A stretch of 64,000 nucleotides of DNA, from positions 47,740,001 to 47,804,000 of the forward strand of contig CM075101.1 in the NCBI GenBank assembly GCA_037576195.1. The letters are read 5' to 3'. The notes beneath the pieces are model-generated. The model worked only from the letters and a program-made list of their open reading frames with translations, made no database searches and was not told the DNA's origin. Positions 13,104-25,100 of this stretch are shown one piece after another. Origin of the DNA: Phytoseiulus persimilis. Its lineage: Eukaryota > Arthropoda > Arachnida > Mesostigmata > Phytoseiidae. Position 1 is the stretch's first letter; every line of letters begins with the position of its first letter. A program made the translations under genes and the position numbers.

Positions 13104-16100
13104 GTAAGCGGAACGCAATGGTGGAACTTCGACCCGTTGATCGATACGATCGACTCCGGTCGCTTGAGGAAGACTCTCAAAATCTTGTCTTGCAGAGCCG
13201 ATTCGTCGAGCTTCAACGAATTCCGTGCGGCTCTCGGGCGAAGGACAATTCCAGCTGCAGGAAACCCTCAGCCCAGTCAACAACAAGTTCTATCCTTCCT
13301 CCAAGGGCATCCCGCCCATGCCGCAAGCCGCAAATATGCCACCAACTCAGCAAGGCATGCCGCAGCAACCTCAGCAGCTACATTCACACCAAGCACAGCA
13401 GCAGCAACCACCGCAGCCACAACAGCAATTCCATCTGCAACAGCAGAACGTGAGTTCCATCGTCTCTCGGGCAAACTCTTCTGAGCCTCTGCGGAGACTC
13501 CAAACGTCTGTCTCAAACCGTCCGCTGTCTGTCGAGTAGAGTTCTCGGCCAGAAAGCACTCCGAGGAGGAATCAGAGACAGGGAGCGATTCGGGCAGATG
13601 TCGTCACGATTCGGAAACTCTTAATCGAGAGATCTTTGCAGGCGGCCTCAGCGCTGGCGCGAGCTTCGTGGGTTCTTCGAACGGTTCTCTTATATCAAGC
13701 GCCGCAATTGGTTCGAGACCGACGAGTGACGCCCGGCAGGGCTTTCAAGCGGTGTATGGTAGGCACCGAAATGGTCGACTGGATGTTGCAGGTGGGTCCA
13801 ACGGCGGCGATTCAGGCCCCTCTACGTCAGAGGTGTTCGTTCCGAGGATGAGGGGTCGTTGCCTCCGATGTTACATGTTCTTCTGATTTTCAGATGGGCT
13901 GCGTTCATGTGCGCCTTTCATCTCGCGCGCAAGCAGCCGGCATGTGGCAGGTTCTCTTGGAGGAGGGATGTCTGAACCATGGTACGTTTTCTCTGGGAAT
14001 CATGTGCCACAATACTACCACAAGGCGGGAAGGTTTCTAGTAGGCGAACCGAAAGGATGCTCGTGCTCCTTGAGAAATCTGCGCAATGCGCGCCCAGTTC
14101 CAACACTATCAGCGTCTCTCAAATACTTCAGCTGCACACCTTGAACGTTGGAACGAGTTGTTGCCTTGGATGACGTCATCCAGTATGGGGCGCTCAAACG
14201 AGGCTCCCGATCCAAAGAGCGGGAGAGCAAACAGTCGGGCTGGGTTTGCTGATGCTCTTCTCAGAAACGCCGGTTTCCGGCTCTGTGACACTCGAAAGTC
14301 ATTATGGCTGCTTCGCTTCCGAACCACAGAAACCTGAGAGCTAAGAGAGCGATGGTTTCGAGAAGTTCCATCGGGACGTCCGACGCTGAATCGGGAAGCG
14401 TTTGAGACCATAGAGTCCTTGTTCGGAACTTCCTTCCGACCACAATCATCTTCCCCACTACGAGATGAATCCATTGCGAGAAACCTCCGAGCTCTGGAAC
14501 TTCGAGACAGAGAAGAGCGAGCCTCTGGATTCCTTTGGCTACGCAAGGCTTCGATCCGAATCGAAAGAGAATTCACGAGAGCTCTATTCGTACCAATAAC
14601 TTCGGCCGTGTCGATTGCAGTAACCGGAGAGCGACAATTCGAGGACAAGTATTTGTTCTACCGCTTCCGAGACGACGATGCGGAACATCCTCGACTCCCG
14701 ACAGCGGAGGAGAGACCCATCGCAGAAGCGGAACTCCAAGATTGGCTCGTGTACCTCATGCAGTTAGCCCCCGATGCTAACTTGCGAATGATTCTGCGAA
14801 AACCGTGAGCAACTTCGTTGAATGTTACACACTCATTCATCTACCAACGGGAATGAGACAAGGCGGATCGCATGTAGATTCTTCAGATGGATTGAGATGT
14901 CCGCCTGCTCGTGGAGCCGATTCTTTTCCGTGGGCGATGATAATCAGACGATAATTTGAACAAAATCCGAAATCCGCAAAAAAAAACGAAATCAATCTCG
15001 TTTTTGCATTCAGGCCATCGGAGAGACGTCAGGACGACCTGGACACAATTTACGAAGAACTCACTCGAATCAAGGCCCTATCACACCTGTCAAACTCCGT
15101 GAAAAGGGAGCTCTCCGGTGTCATGGTGTTCGAGTCACACCCAAAACGCGACACCGCCTGTAAGTTCACGATGTTTCTAGACATGCACAGCGAAATCCGG
15201 TCAGCACTCGGAGAAGTTCTAGGCGAGCGAAAGTATTCCTGAGCAGAGCTCGTTCGGGCAGTCCGGCGCAAGTTCCCGGAAGATCCGTAGGAGACGGTTC
15301 CCGACGTCAATCTCCGCTGCTCAGGGTTCCGATTAGGGGACGCAGCTGACTGTCTTGAGAAATCCATTGGGCGACGTGAGGGCTACTCCCTTCCTCCCGG
15401 ATGAAACATGCAACACAACACATGCGATGATGAGTCTGAATGAATGAAAAGCTATGACTGCCTCGAGCCCCCAAATGTGGCAGCCTGAGCTCGTCGACAA
15501 GCGCACACATGGAGCAACGATTAAGTTCGTCATCTTCGTGGTACCAGCAGAGGTCTGAAGGTGGTCCTTCCTCTAGCCTGCGATTCCAGACGGAAACGTG
15601 CTCTTTCGGCAGATCTTGGCCCGAGACTTTGATGGCTGTGTACGAATCTGTGTTCTCGAAGAAACTCCTTCCTTCGAGGCAAATTCGATGATTGCGGCAA
15701 AAAACTGCCTGTCCCTGAAGACGCGTCAGCTGTGGCGGACGCCGTTCTTGAGAGTGGGTTCGGATTCGATCCCGGAGCCCTGATTTATAGCAAATTCAAA
15801 ACTGTGGTCTCGTAAGAAACAACGGAGATGACTGGCCACAAATAGGTATCTGGAATTCAGTGGGCAGCTTCCGGGCTGTGGCTCGCGCTCGGTGCTACCA
15901 GCGTAATCCGTGGGATGCTCCGGATCTACTCCCGAGCGTTCCACGTTTGAACCAAAGGTTCAAATCCGATCACTCTACTTGAATTGTTGAAGCCCCAATA
16001 TACTTCAGGAATGTTCCCAATTTTACAGTATTCAATCAAGGAGACGAAGGAAAATCCTGGTACATCATTTTGAAGGGATCGGTGAACGTCGTCATCTACG

Positions 16101-19100
16101 GCAAGGTGAGAATTCCCCTTTCATCGGTTCCGATTCGTGTTCGATGTCTCTCCGTTATCGTCAGCGCATGCGGTTCCGATCCACCGTGGAAGTAGATGCC
16201 ATATCATTCATGAACCGCTTGACATTCATTCGCTGTTTAGCCAGCAACAGCTAATTGTTCAGCCGGAGTGAAACGCGTCTCAGTTGTTGAGTGACGAAAC
16301 CGCGATCTAGATTCGATACATCAACCCTATCAACAGTTGCTGTCATCGCCGCGAAAGCCCACAGTGGCACAAACTAATGAACGACCGCGTCGAAGTGCCG
16401 GTCAGACAAGCAATCAAGTAGACGAAACGCTGGACAGCTTGATAACACTCTATATTTCTGCTTCAGGGTGTCGTCTGTGAATTGCATGAAGGCGATGATT
16501 TCGGTAAATTGGCTTTAGTGAACGATGCCCCCCGGGCAGCGACCATCATAACTCGTGAGGAAAACTGTCACTTCCTACGAGTGGACAAACACGACTTCAA
16601 CAGGATACTCAGAGTAAGTTAAACTTTCTGCATGTTCTCGCCGGTTTCAGCCCTGATTTCACGCTCCCCGAGATTGTTCGCTGGGTGCGGTCGAGCCCCC
16701 GGACGGAGTCCTCCATTTTCCGGAAATGAATGTCATTTTTGTGAGAGAAAAGGACGCGCGGAGCCAGACTCTGGATTTTAGATGAATCGGGGAGTCCTAA
16801 GATGTGCACCGCTGCTCCTGAAGGAGAGCCCGCAGTCCGAAGCATCAATCCTCAACTCTTCCATCAATCTTCATATGGCTATTGTGTTGATAGAAGTCGG
16901 AAACACATTGCTTCATCTGTTCTCAGTGATCTCAGGTTGATAAGGCCGGTTAGACTGAGCGACTTTCAGCGAATCGGATGTCCACGGAATTGCCACAAAA
17001 CTCGTTTTGGCGAACAGATGATGCCCCCACTAACTCGAGAAGAATCGAAACCGCTCTCGAATCAAGCGCAGGTTTCGAGCCTCCTGCGTACGCGACGATT
17101 CGCCGCTTGATAGCATGACATCATGGCCGTGGTCCCCTTGCGGATCTGCACGTGTGGAAGGTACATTGATTTTCGGAGAGCCGAAATTCCGACGTTTCGA
17201 GAGGACTCAGCTCGAGATATCTCTTGGCGATTGTTTTGGTAAATCGACTTGGGGTCTTCGTGCTCCACATGCAACTCATTTGAGGCGCTCACTCTGAGAA
17301 AGCTGACAAGTGTACAATGGTGGCGATCAAAGGTGCCATTGCTCAATGTTGTTGTTTTGTTACCGTTAATGTTCCCGCCGATCCATTTGCGTCGTCGTGA
17401 TTGTGGTCACATGCAAACAAACCCATCGGATGTTCGCATCGTTAACGCGTCGTTTACGGAACGCACCAATTACGCTGAAGTGGTCAAAGCTTTTGACATT
17501 GACTCGTTCGTCAAGCAACTGGGATGAACGAGGGGAAGGGCGGATGGACACCTTGCGAGAGGGCAAAGACAGCTCGGGTGTGCTTTCAGATCCGTTCGTA
17601 TGGGATAATCTTAATGATTGTCGGAGACATGGTGTGAGGGAAAGAAAGAGTTGCAGTGTTGTAAGCATCTGTTGTCCATGCGAACGAATAACAGCCGAAA
17701 CTTCGACTTTCCCTGCTTGACTTCAGTTCACTATTAAGCCATCACGTCTAATAGGTATGGAGTCATGGGGTTGGTGGTAACGGAAGCGACCGGACCACAA
17801 ACGAACGATCGTTGAAGAAACCGATTTGGACTCGCGAGCGATTTCAAACTTTGCAGCCATGCATTCCAGTCATGCATGTTCACGATTTTTATTTTTCGCC
17901 CGCCTTCCCAAATAACCGAGTTGAGGGAAACGAGAGACACAGAGACAATGACTGATTGAGAAGCTGCAAGAACTGGGCCTATCTTTTTCGGGAAGCAGGG
18001 ACTATGGGCCGGAAGTGTCACGTTACGGCTGCTGGAAGCTGCGTCGCCAGGCCTTTCGGCCGCAGGTCGGGCGAAACTCGTCTTTGTCATATTCTGCGTT
18101 CGAACACAATTCCTTTCGGATTCTTCTCTAGAACGTTTCGCGGATCCCTCTTCTGCCACACGATGAGTTTGTGCGCGAACAGTCACAAATGTTCCAATTA
18201 TCCAAGCAAAATGAAGATTGGTTCCAGTTTTGATGTAATCTTCTCGCTCACGACAAGACCGAACTCACGTTGATTTACGCGTGAGTTTGGATCATATCGA
18301 AGGATTCGGGACTCCAAGAGGCCTTCCGGATCATACTGCGTTGTCGGAGTGATCGTTCCCTCCATCCGATTCCGTTCTGTTGATGGCGCTCCAGGATCCC
18401 TTATCTTCAGACGTTCGAGTCGGCAGTGATTCCTCATCTCTCTGTGCACGTTTGGTCCAATGAAAGCGGGAAGGTAGATTACGACCCTCGATTGGAGCTC
18501 AGCATAGTATATAAATTCGGGCCTCCATCATCTTTCTTCTGTCCACATGCATCAAACAGCTTCACGCGATGGATAGCTTAGAGCGGGAAATCTCCAGATC
18601 TGGAATTATAGGACCAGATGCTCACAATGATGCAGAAATACAACGGCGAAGATGCAGGAGTGGAGCAAATGGAGGAGCTGTCAGAACCGTTGCGCGGCCA
18701 GCAAGAAGAATAAGTGTCGGTTCCAAACAGACATTCGATGCAGATGAAGCGAATACGAGGATCGTCGAGAAAACAAAGAATATGAAATGACCGAGCCCGC
18801 GCAAATCCCACCAAGAGATTCGTTCGTCTGTTTCCACCTTTCGTTACGGCTGCGCGCGAAAAGTGGCTGCCCCTCGTTGAGCTCTTTCCACGGAGTCTCC
18901 ACTCAACCCTGATATCGTCGCTCAGACGGGCGAGCATCGACATCGAATCTGTCCAAGGGATTCCATGGTCCTCATCTTCCGTGGATGCAAACGTGGTCAC
19001 GCTGAACGTTGACAGCAAGCGCATTGGAGGTTTGAACCCTCCTGAGCGTGGCTTCGGAGTTGCCGCTTCTACGGTGAACTGGCGCTAAGAAATGCCCCGG

Positions 19101-22100
19101 TTGGCGGCAGGACATTCGATCAGCTCATTCTATCCCGGGAGGTGATCCCACTTTCTCTTTGTCCAACCACTAGCCCAGAAAACTCGTCGGTGCCAGTCGT
19201 AGGCCCCCAGATAATTTCTCACAACGCTCAACATGTTAGGCTGAACGAAAACAATGCCGCTCGCCTTGTTGGTTGGTCTGTGCTCCGTTCTCGAGCGTTT
19301 TCTGTGTTATCTTTGCTGCGGGAAACGAATGAAAGGGAAAGATACTAGACGCTTGGTCAAAACTGAAACAGAGGAAGGTTTGTGCGTCAAAAACAAAACC
19401 GGGGCAAAGCCAGAAAATTAGCAAGCCAGAGCCAAGGAGCTTGTAACGACTGCTTTTGCCAACAAGGAGCAACGAATTCGTCTCATGGCGCCTGCTCGAT
19501 GGTCCACGCAGCGCCACAGGGACGACAGCGACTCGTCTGATACGACACATCCTCAGATCGATGCATGGGGAATCTCGGCGATAGTGGCCGCGCACGACAC
19601 GCCGCCCTCTGAGCGTTGCTTCGAATTTTCCCCCTTCATTAACGATGATTCTGAGCTCATGCGCAAATCGTCGACCCGAAAAAACCCGCGTGCTTTGCTG
19701 TTCCGGTGAATCTACAAGCAGTGCATCCCAAGCGCTGTAGGAAAAACCTCGCGATCAGTGCGTTCTGGGGACGTTGTTAGCTCGGCGGATTGATTCCCAG
19801 CGACTGCTCTGACCTGATTCTGTCCTGGTCCGATTGTTTGCTAATTCTTGCGTCGTCAAACTGAATCCGCAGATTGGGCCCGCGGCTCGAGCTGCGTTCG
19901 AAACCGAAGCTGTCGCTGTGCCACCACGAAGGGCAGAATCACGAACATCGACGCGTGCGTTGGTTCGAATCCCGCTTGACACCGCGAACAACGGGAACTT
20001 GGAATGCAGACCGTTTACATTTCGGAAAGGGGATCGGATTATTTTCTCCCGTTGATCCGATCACTTGTCTTGAGTTTACTGTTGATCGTTCCGCTGACGA
20101 TCTGCTCAGAACGCCGGAGCTCAACTTCACTGGCGTCGTTTGCAGCAACCGCCGAGCTCGACTCGAAACTCCCTAAAATTCAGAGCTGCACCCGCTTCCG
20201 TCCTCATCGGTGATGGGATCTCATGGGCTTTCCGTCCGTACAACACATTCGGTTTTCTCGTGATTATCTCGGACGCAGTGCCATCGATCACGCGCTCGTT
20301 AATGGAGTTGAATTCGAACGTATCTGGGTGATCAAATCGACGGATGTCAACCGCTCCCGGATTGATGGCGGTGCGTCAAGGGATCCCATCAATCGACATT
20401 ACGAGCAGCGTAAAAAATAACTTTTTCTTTCGGTTTCGCGCGCTTCCCACGGTGTGCCGTCGTTGCTCTCGTTGCTCACATAACACAACAACGACGTATG
20501 ATGACGCGTTGCGGGAATTTCGTCTCCCATCTCTCTCGAAACTCGAGACGGATTCCGAATGCACACTCGGCGTTTGCGCCGATCGACGTGCAACGTCCAC
20601 CGAGGCGAACAGTGAGCGTCCAGCATGTGTGAAATAATTGGCGTCATCGCCTCCGCTGTTCCGATGAACGACGTGGGAGCTGTATGGTTGGCTCATCCTC
20701 CCTTGCCACATCGCGTCCGCAGACGTTTTCCCGTAGCTTTCATCGAGTCATTTATATCCGACGAGGATTCCATCGAACCACGCATACGCAGCTGCTTGAA
20801 ATATCTATCGAAGTTCGTTCCCATCATGCTATCTTTATGACCCATAACGAATCCATTCATTTCATTCTCCGACGATTCCTCCGTTGCGCACAAACCAATA
20901 TTGATCGGGGCCTGGTGAACTCGACTCCCGCGGCGGGCTGTATAATCGGATGTCTCATTAGGATCAGAAAGATTCGCGAGACCCTTCGTTTGCGCTCGTG
21001 CTGGTTGGGTTGAATTCTCATTCGATCGTTTGGCCAAGCCCAGAGCCCGCGTCCTTCAGCTTCATGGGGGCAATTATCGGCTGCCCTGCGAGTTTTCTGT
21101 GAGAGAGGACAGCGGATGGGTGGACTTCATCATTTAAGGATGCCGGTCCTCTCGACAGGACCCCATGAGCATAACCGGTGGGGTGAGAGGCAGTTTGGGC
21201 GTCATTGAGCACCGGTTCGAATCGTCCCCCTTGGTTCTAGGTTGCGTCTGCTGCGACCCTCTCGAAGTGGGTTCGACCCAGATGTGCGCAAAGGGAGCTC
21301 CCTGGTTGGTGGTAAACTTGAAATTCCGACGGGATGTCGGTTTGAAGCCTGACGGTTGTGAGACAAGAAGTTGAGGAGGCGAAGTCGGGCATGCTTTTCC
21401 GGAAATGACGGATCATTCTTATGTTCGGGCCAGGAAGGACCAGTACTCGGATAGTCGGATCGATTGGGATGAATCGTAGTCCCAGTCGAATATCAGCCAC
21501 CTATTTCGCTATGAGTCCTCACGCGAGTCTACTGCCGCAACTCATGCGAATCTAGGAACGAGCAAGATATTGCTCGTTCCTCTGCGAACTTGCAGCTCAC
21601 ATGAGTGCGACCTTCCATGAACTGACGGTTGTATACATGGATAACCAGCACGAGCACTCCGGGCATCATGCGACTCGTTCCTTCGTTGGAGGACACCGAC
21701 CTTTGTATTCATCATGATCGCTGGAACGAATCCGCCAGGAGCGAAGCAGGAATCGAAATCGCCAAACCATCGGCTCCTCGTGATGTACCCGCAGATTTGA
21801 AGATCCATCCAGTACCGCGAGGCAACATGAAGGGAACCACGGGTGACTCCTGCAAAATGCGACAAGGTCCGCCGAAAGTACACGGACAGCTCAATAGACT
21901 GTAATTGATGGGACCTGCTCAACCATCCACTTGACTCTATCATTTCGCATGCGCACGCTAATCTGTGTTTCGGTAAACACTACTTCGTTCCACGGAAACT
22001 CAGATCAACAGTCACAAGGATGAACGCAGCCGGTTTGCGGAAGGGGAACGTACATCGTCTAGCATACTCCGCGAATAATGTCCGGCGGCCATGACGGACG

Positions 22101-25100
22101 GATGCTCACTCAGATGAGTTTCTACGTTTGCTGCGCCGCTTCGCATTCCAGGGGATGTTTTTCCATTCTGGAAACGCTCCCCATCACTCCGTCGACTCAC
22201 TCCACTTCACGCTTGCTCGCCCACCCCCGTTACGGCGCTCGTCTTTGGACGAAGTTCTTGGAAAAAAACAAGACTTTCCAAGAAATGCTCGGAGGCTTTG
22301 AAAAATGTTCAAAAAATCTTCGACGAAGACTGCGCGCGGTCTTCTGCCGTTCATCGTTCGCTCGGATTTCCGATCCGCACAAGAGTCGTTGACATTGTTG
22401 TATTTCGTGTTAGCTCGCGCGCCCTGCCTGTTTGTTCTCCCTGTATTTGTGACAGTCATCAAACAAGCCGAGCGCTCACGAACAAACTCACCCGAGCTGC
22501 GCAAAGGACTGGAGCGTTTACGGTGTCCCGCCTCGAGCCGAGCGCTAAGCGATGAAACGGCGCCATTTATCGTCGCTGACGGAAACAATAGGTTACAGCC
22601 CTGGCCGTCATCGAAACCTGTCGAGACCCACGAGGTCATGAGGTTGCCATCAAGCGAAAGAAGCATCTTTCCTCCTAAAAATCGTTGGATTCAACACAAC
22701 AGACCTTCGTAGCCCACGACTCGTGATAATCATGCATCGGATCAGCCCTCCCTGGAACAACCTTCTTCGTCGGACGACGAAAGTCCGGCGCCGAGATGAT
22801 GAGCTATCCTCGGGCTTCATCCCCCTTCTCCCTCTCCACGGGAAGGCTATCTTCCGAGGTTGGGAATAGCTGCCGAGAGTTGGTCGAACATCGAGAAGGG
22901 CCTCGAACCCCTGAGTTCTTTGAGTTCCGCTGTACTATCCCGTTGGGAGCCACCTGCATCTAATTCAGAGTTTGGTGATCGTTCCGGCTCTGGAGTTAGC
23001 TCCGCCAGATTCCGGAATTCGCGCCAGGTCTTTCCAGAGTGCTCGTTCTGGAGCTCTCCTCCATCGCTGCCTCTTCCAACTCAGGCAATGGCTCCCACAG
23101 GAGGAAACCCACAGGAGGAAACCCACCGGATTCGTACGCTCTGTATCTCCGTCAAAAGTCGATTTTCCTGAGCAAAAGTGAACGAAGCGTCCGTGTCATA
23201 TTCGGCTCCGATTGACTCTGCGAATTTGGCGAATTACCGTTCGGAAAGTGGCCGGAGTATCTCGCAAATCTTCCCCGGACCGCGCGGAGGGGCGACGGTC
23301 TTCGAACCGTTGTTTGTGGGCGTCGAATGAATGTGTCTAAATTGACTTATTTTTTTATCTCTCGGTCGCCTCTTCTCTTTTGCCGAGATCGAGCCGCGTT
23401 CGCATCGGTGGCTGGAATCAAAATCGTCCATCGCGGCGCATTTAAGAAATATGCGACCGTCCAAGCCAATTGCTGTGGAATATAATTCGAGTGCTGCCCA
23501 CAGTCCCGAATAATTTTCGGCCTCCCCAGAAGAACTGAAGTCGAGAAGGAAGAATCCACAATCGCTGCTTCATCGAAGAAGCCAGAGCGAGCGCCCGAGG
23601 AATAATAGAAGAAAAATAAACTTGAGGAAGAGCCGCTAGCCGCGGACTAGAACGAACGCCTCTCCATCTAGCCGGACAAAGTATCTACGCAAACAAAAGA
23701 TTCGACCGAGGGTCAAATGAACGAACATCAATCGCTTCTTTCGATTCGGGAGAATGATAAAATCCATGAAAACAACAGCGGTCAACAATGAAATTCAGCC
23801 GCTGAAACACAGAACAGCTCCCGACGAACTTGAAAACGTCACCTGAAAGTGCAGAGACCTCTGACTGATGTCGTCGCGGCTTCTGTTGCAGCAGCAGTTC
23901 TCCAAGTCGCTTTTCATTGGAGCCGATGATTCGACGTGCGCGCAACAAACGCGCTACTCACTCATCGAGCCAAACTTTTGATCGTTGAGCTCGGTGCTCG
24001 TTCCCATTGAGTTTGGAACGTCGATAGTCTCGGAGTGTTGAGCATCGAGAGCGCGGCGGCCTTGCCCTCGGAAGCGGGTTTCAGGCCGAACTTGCCAAAA
24101 AATTGGGAGGACTCCTCTGTGGCGGCCCGCTCGGGGACTGGAGTCCGTTTTCCTGAGTTTGTTCGGCTGTTCGAGGCCCATTTGAACTGGAGAGACCGAA
24201 CGTAGATTCCGAGCGTATTCCAAGCGATTCCGGGATTATTAACGTGGTCGTTATTCGGTTACCCCAGAGAACGGACAGCGAACGACATTCTGTTCTGTTG
24301 TGTGTTATCCTCCGGGGTTATCGCCCACTGATAATGATCGATGCGGATCACAATCTGATCGGAGGTTTCTGACAGTTTCACTGCCACAGAATTCTTCCCC
24401 GCCGTAGACGCAACAGACTGAACAGCGAGACCCGCGAACTTTTCCAAGAGTCGCCACACTAGATGCCTAACTGAGCGGGTCGTTCGTTGAAATCCGTGTT
24501 CCTTGCCTCGACGCTTGTTTCAACGTGGAACAGTTGTCAACGCAGTGGCCCAACGAGAGTCCGACTTCGGACTCGATTTCTAGAGGCGGTGTCTGGGAAC
24601 TCGTTTCCAAAACCAACAGGAGCGGGTAGAGGCACTCGCGGGAACCAGAGTAGGGCGACGATGTTCTTTCGAGTTAGATTTTCCATTCAATATTCTCCAC
24701 CAGAGGCGATCCCAGTAATCTCCTAACGATTCCAAAGCCTCTGTGAACTTTTCTCAATTTATTATCACCAGCGTAAGCGATCGACGGTGATCCCGCGAAT
24801 CAGAAATATCTCACCGGGTGAATGGAGGGAGGAAGAACGCCCGGTCGAACGGGCGGGCGGAAGGAGAAGCGGTTGTGAATGCAACAGTGTTTTGTGCTTC
24901 TCGAAACGGTAGATTGGCTCTACCGAATAGGTTTCTCAAGACCACAATGAAAGAAACTACTGTTGGACTTGACGGCCTTCATCCCCGGTCGACTGCTTCA
25001 CTGCGTCCAACAAGGGCCCCTGACAGTCGGACTGTGTGTGTGTGACCGCAACTTCGACCAAATTACGTGATATTCGCTCGCTCGCCTGCTCGATTGGCCA

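Noticed and set aside
15951-15969. TTTGAACCAAAGGTTCAAA hairpin resembling a T arm
   Set aside because: A short palindrome in an Epac intron; no tRNA structure around it.
19960-19972. GGTTCGAATCCC, a perfect tRNA B box
   Set aside because: The T stem has a mismatch and the 60 nt upstream do not fold into D and anticodon arms; no tRNA or SINE body recognised.
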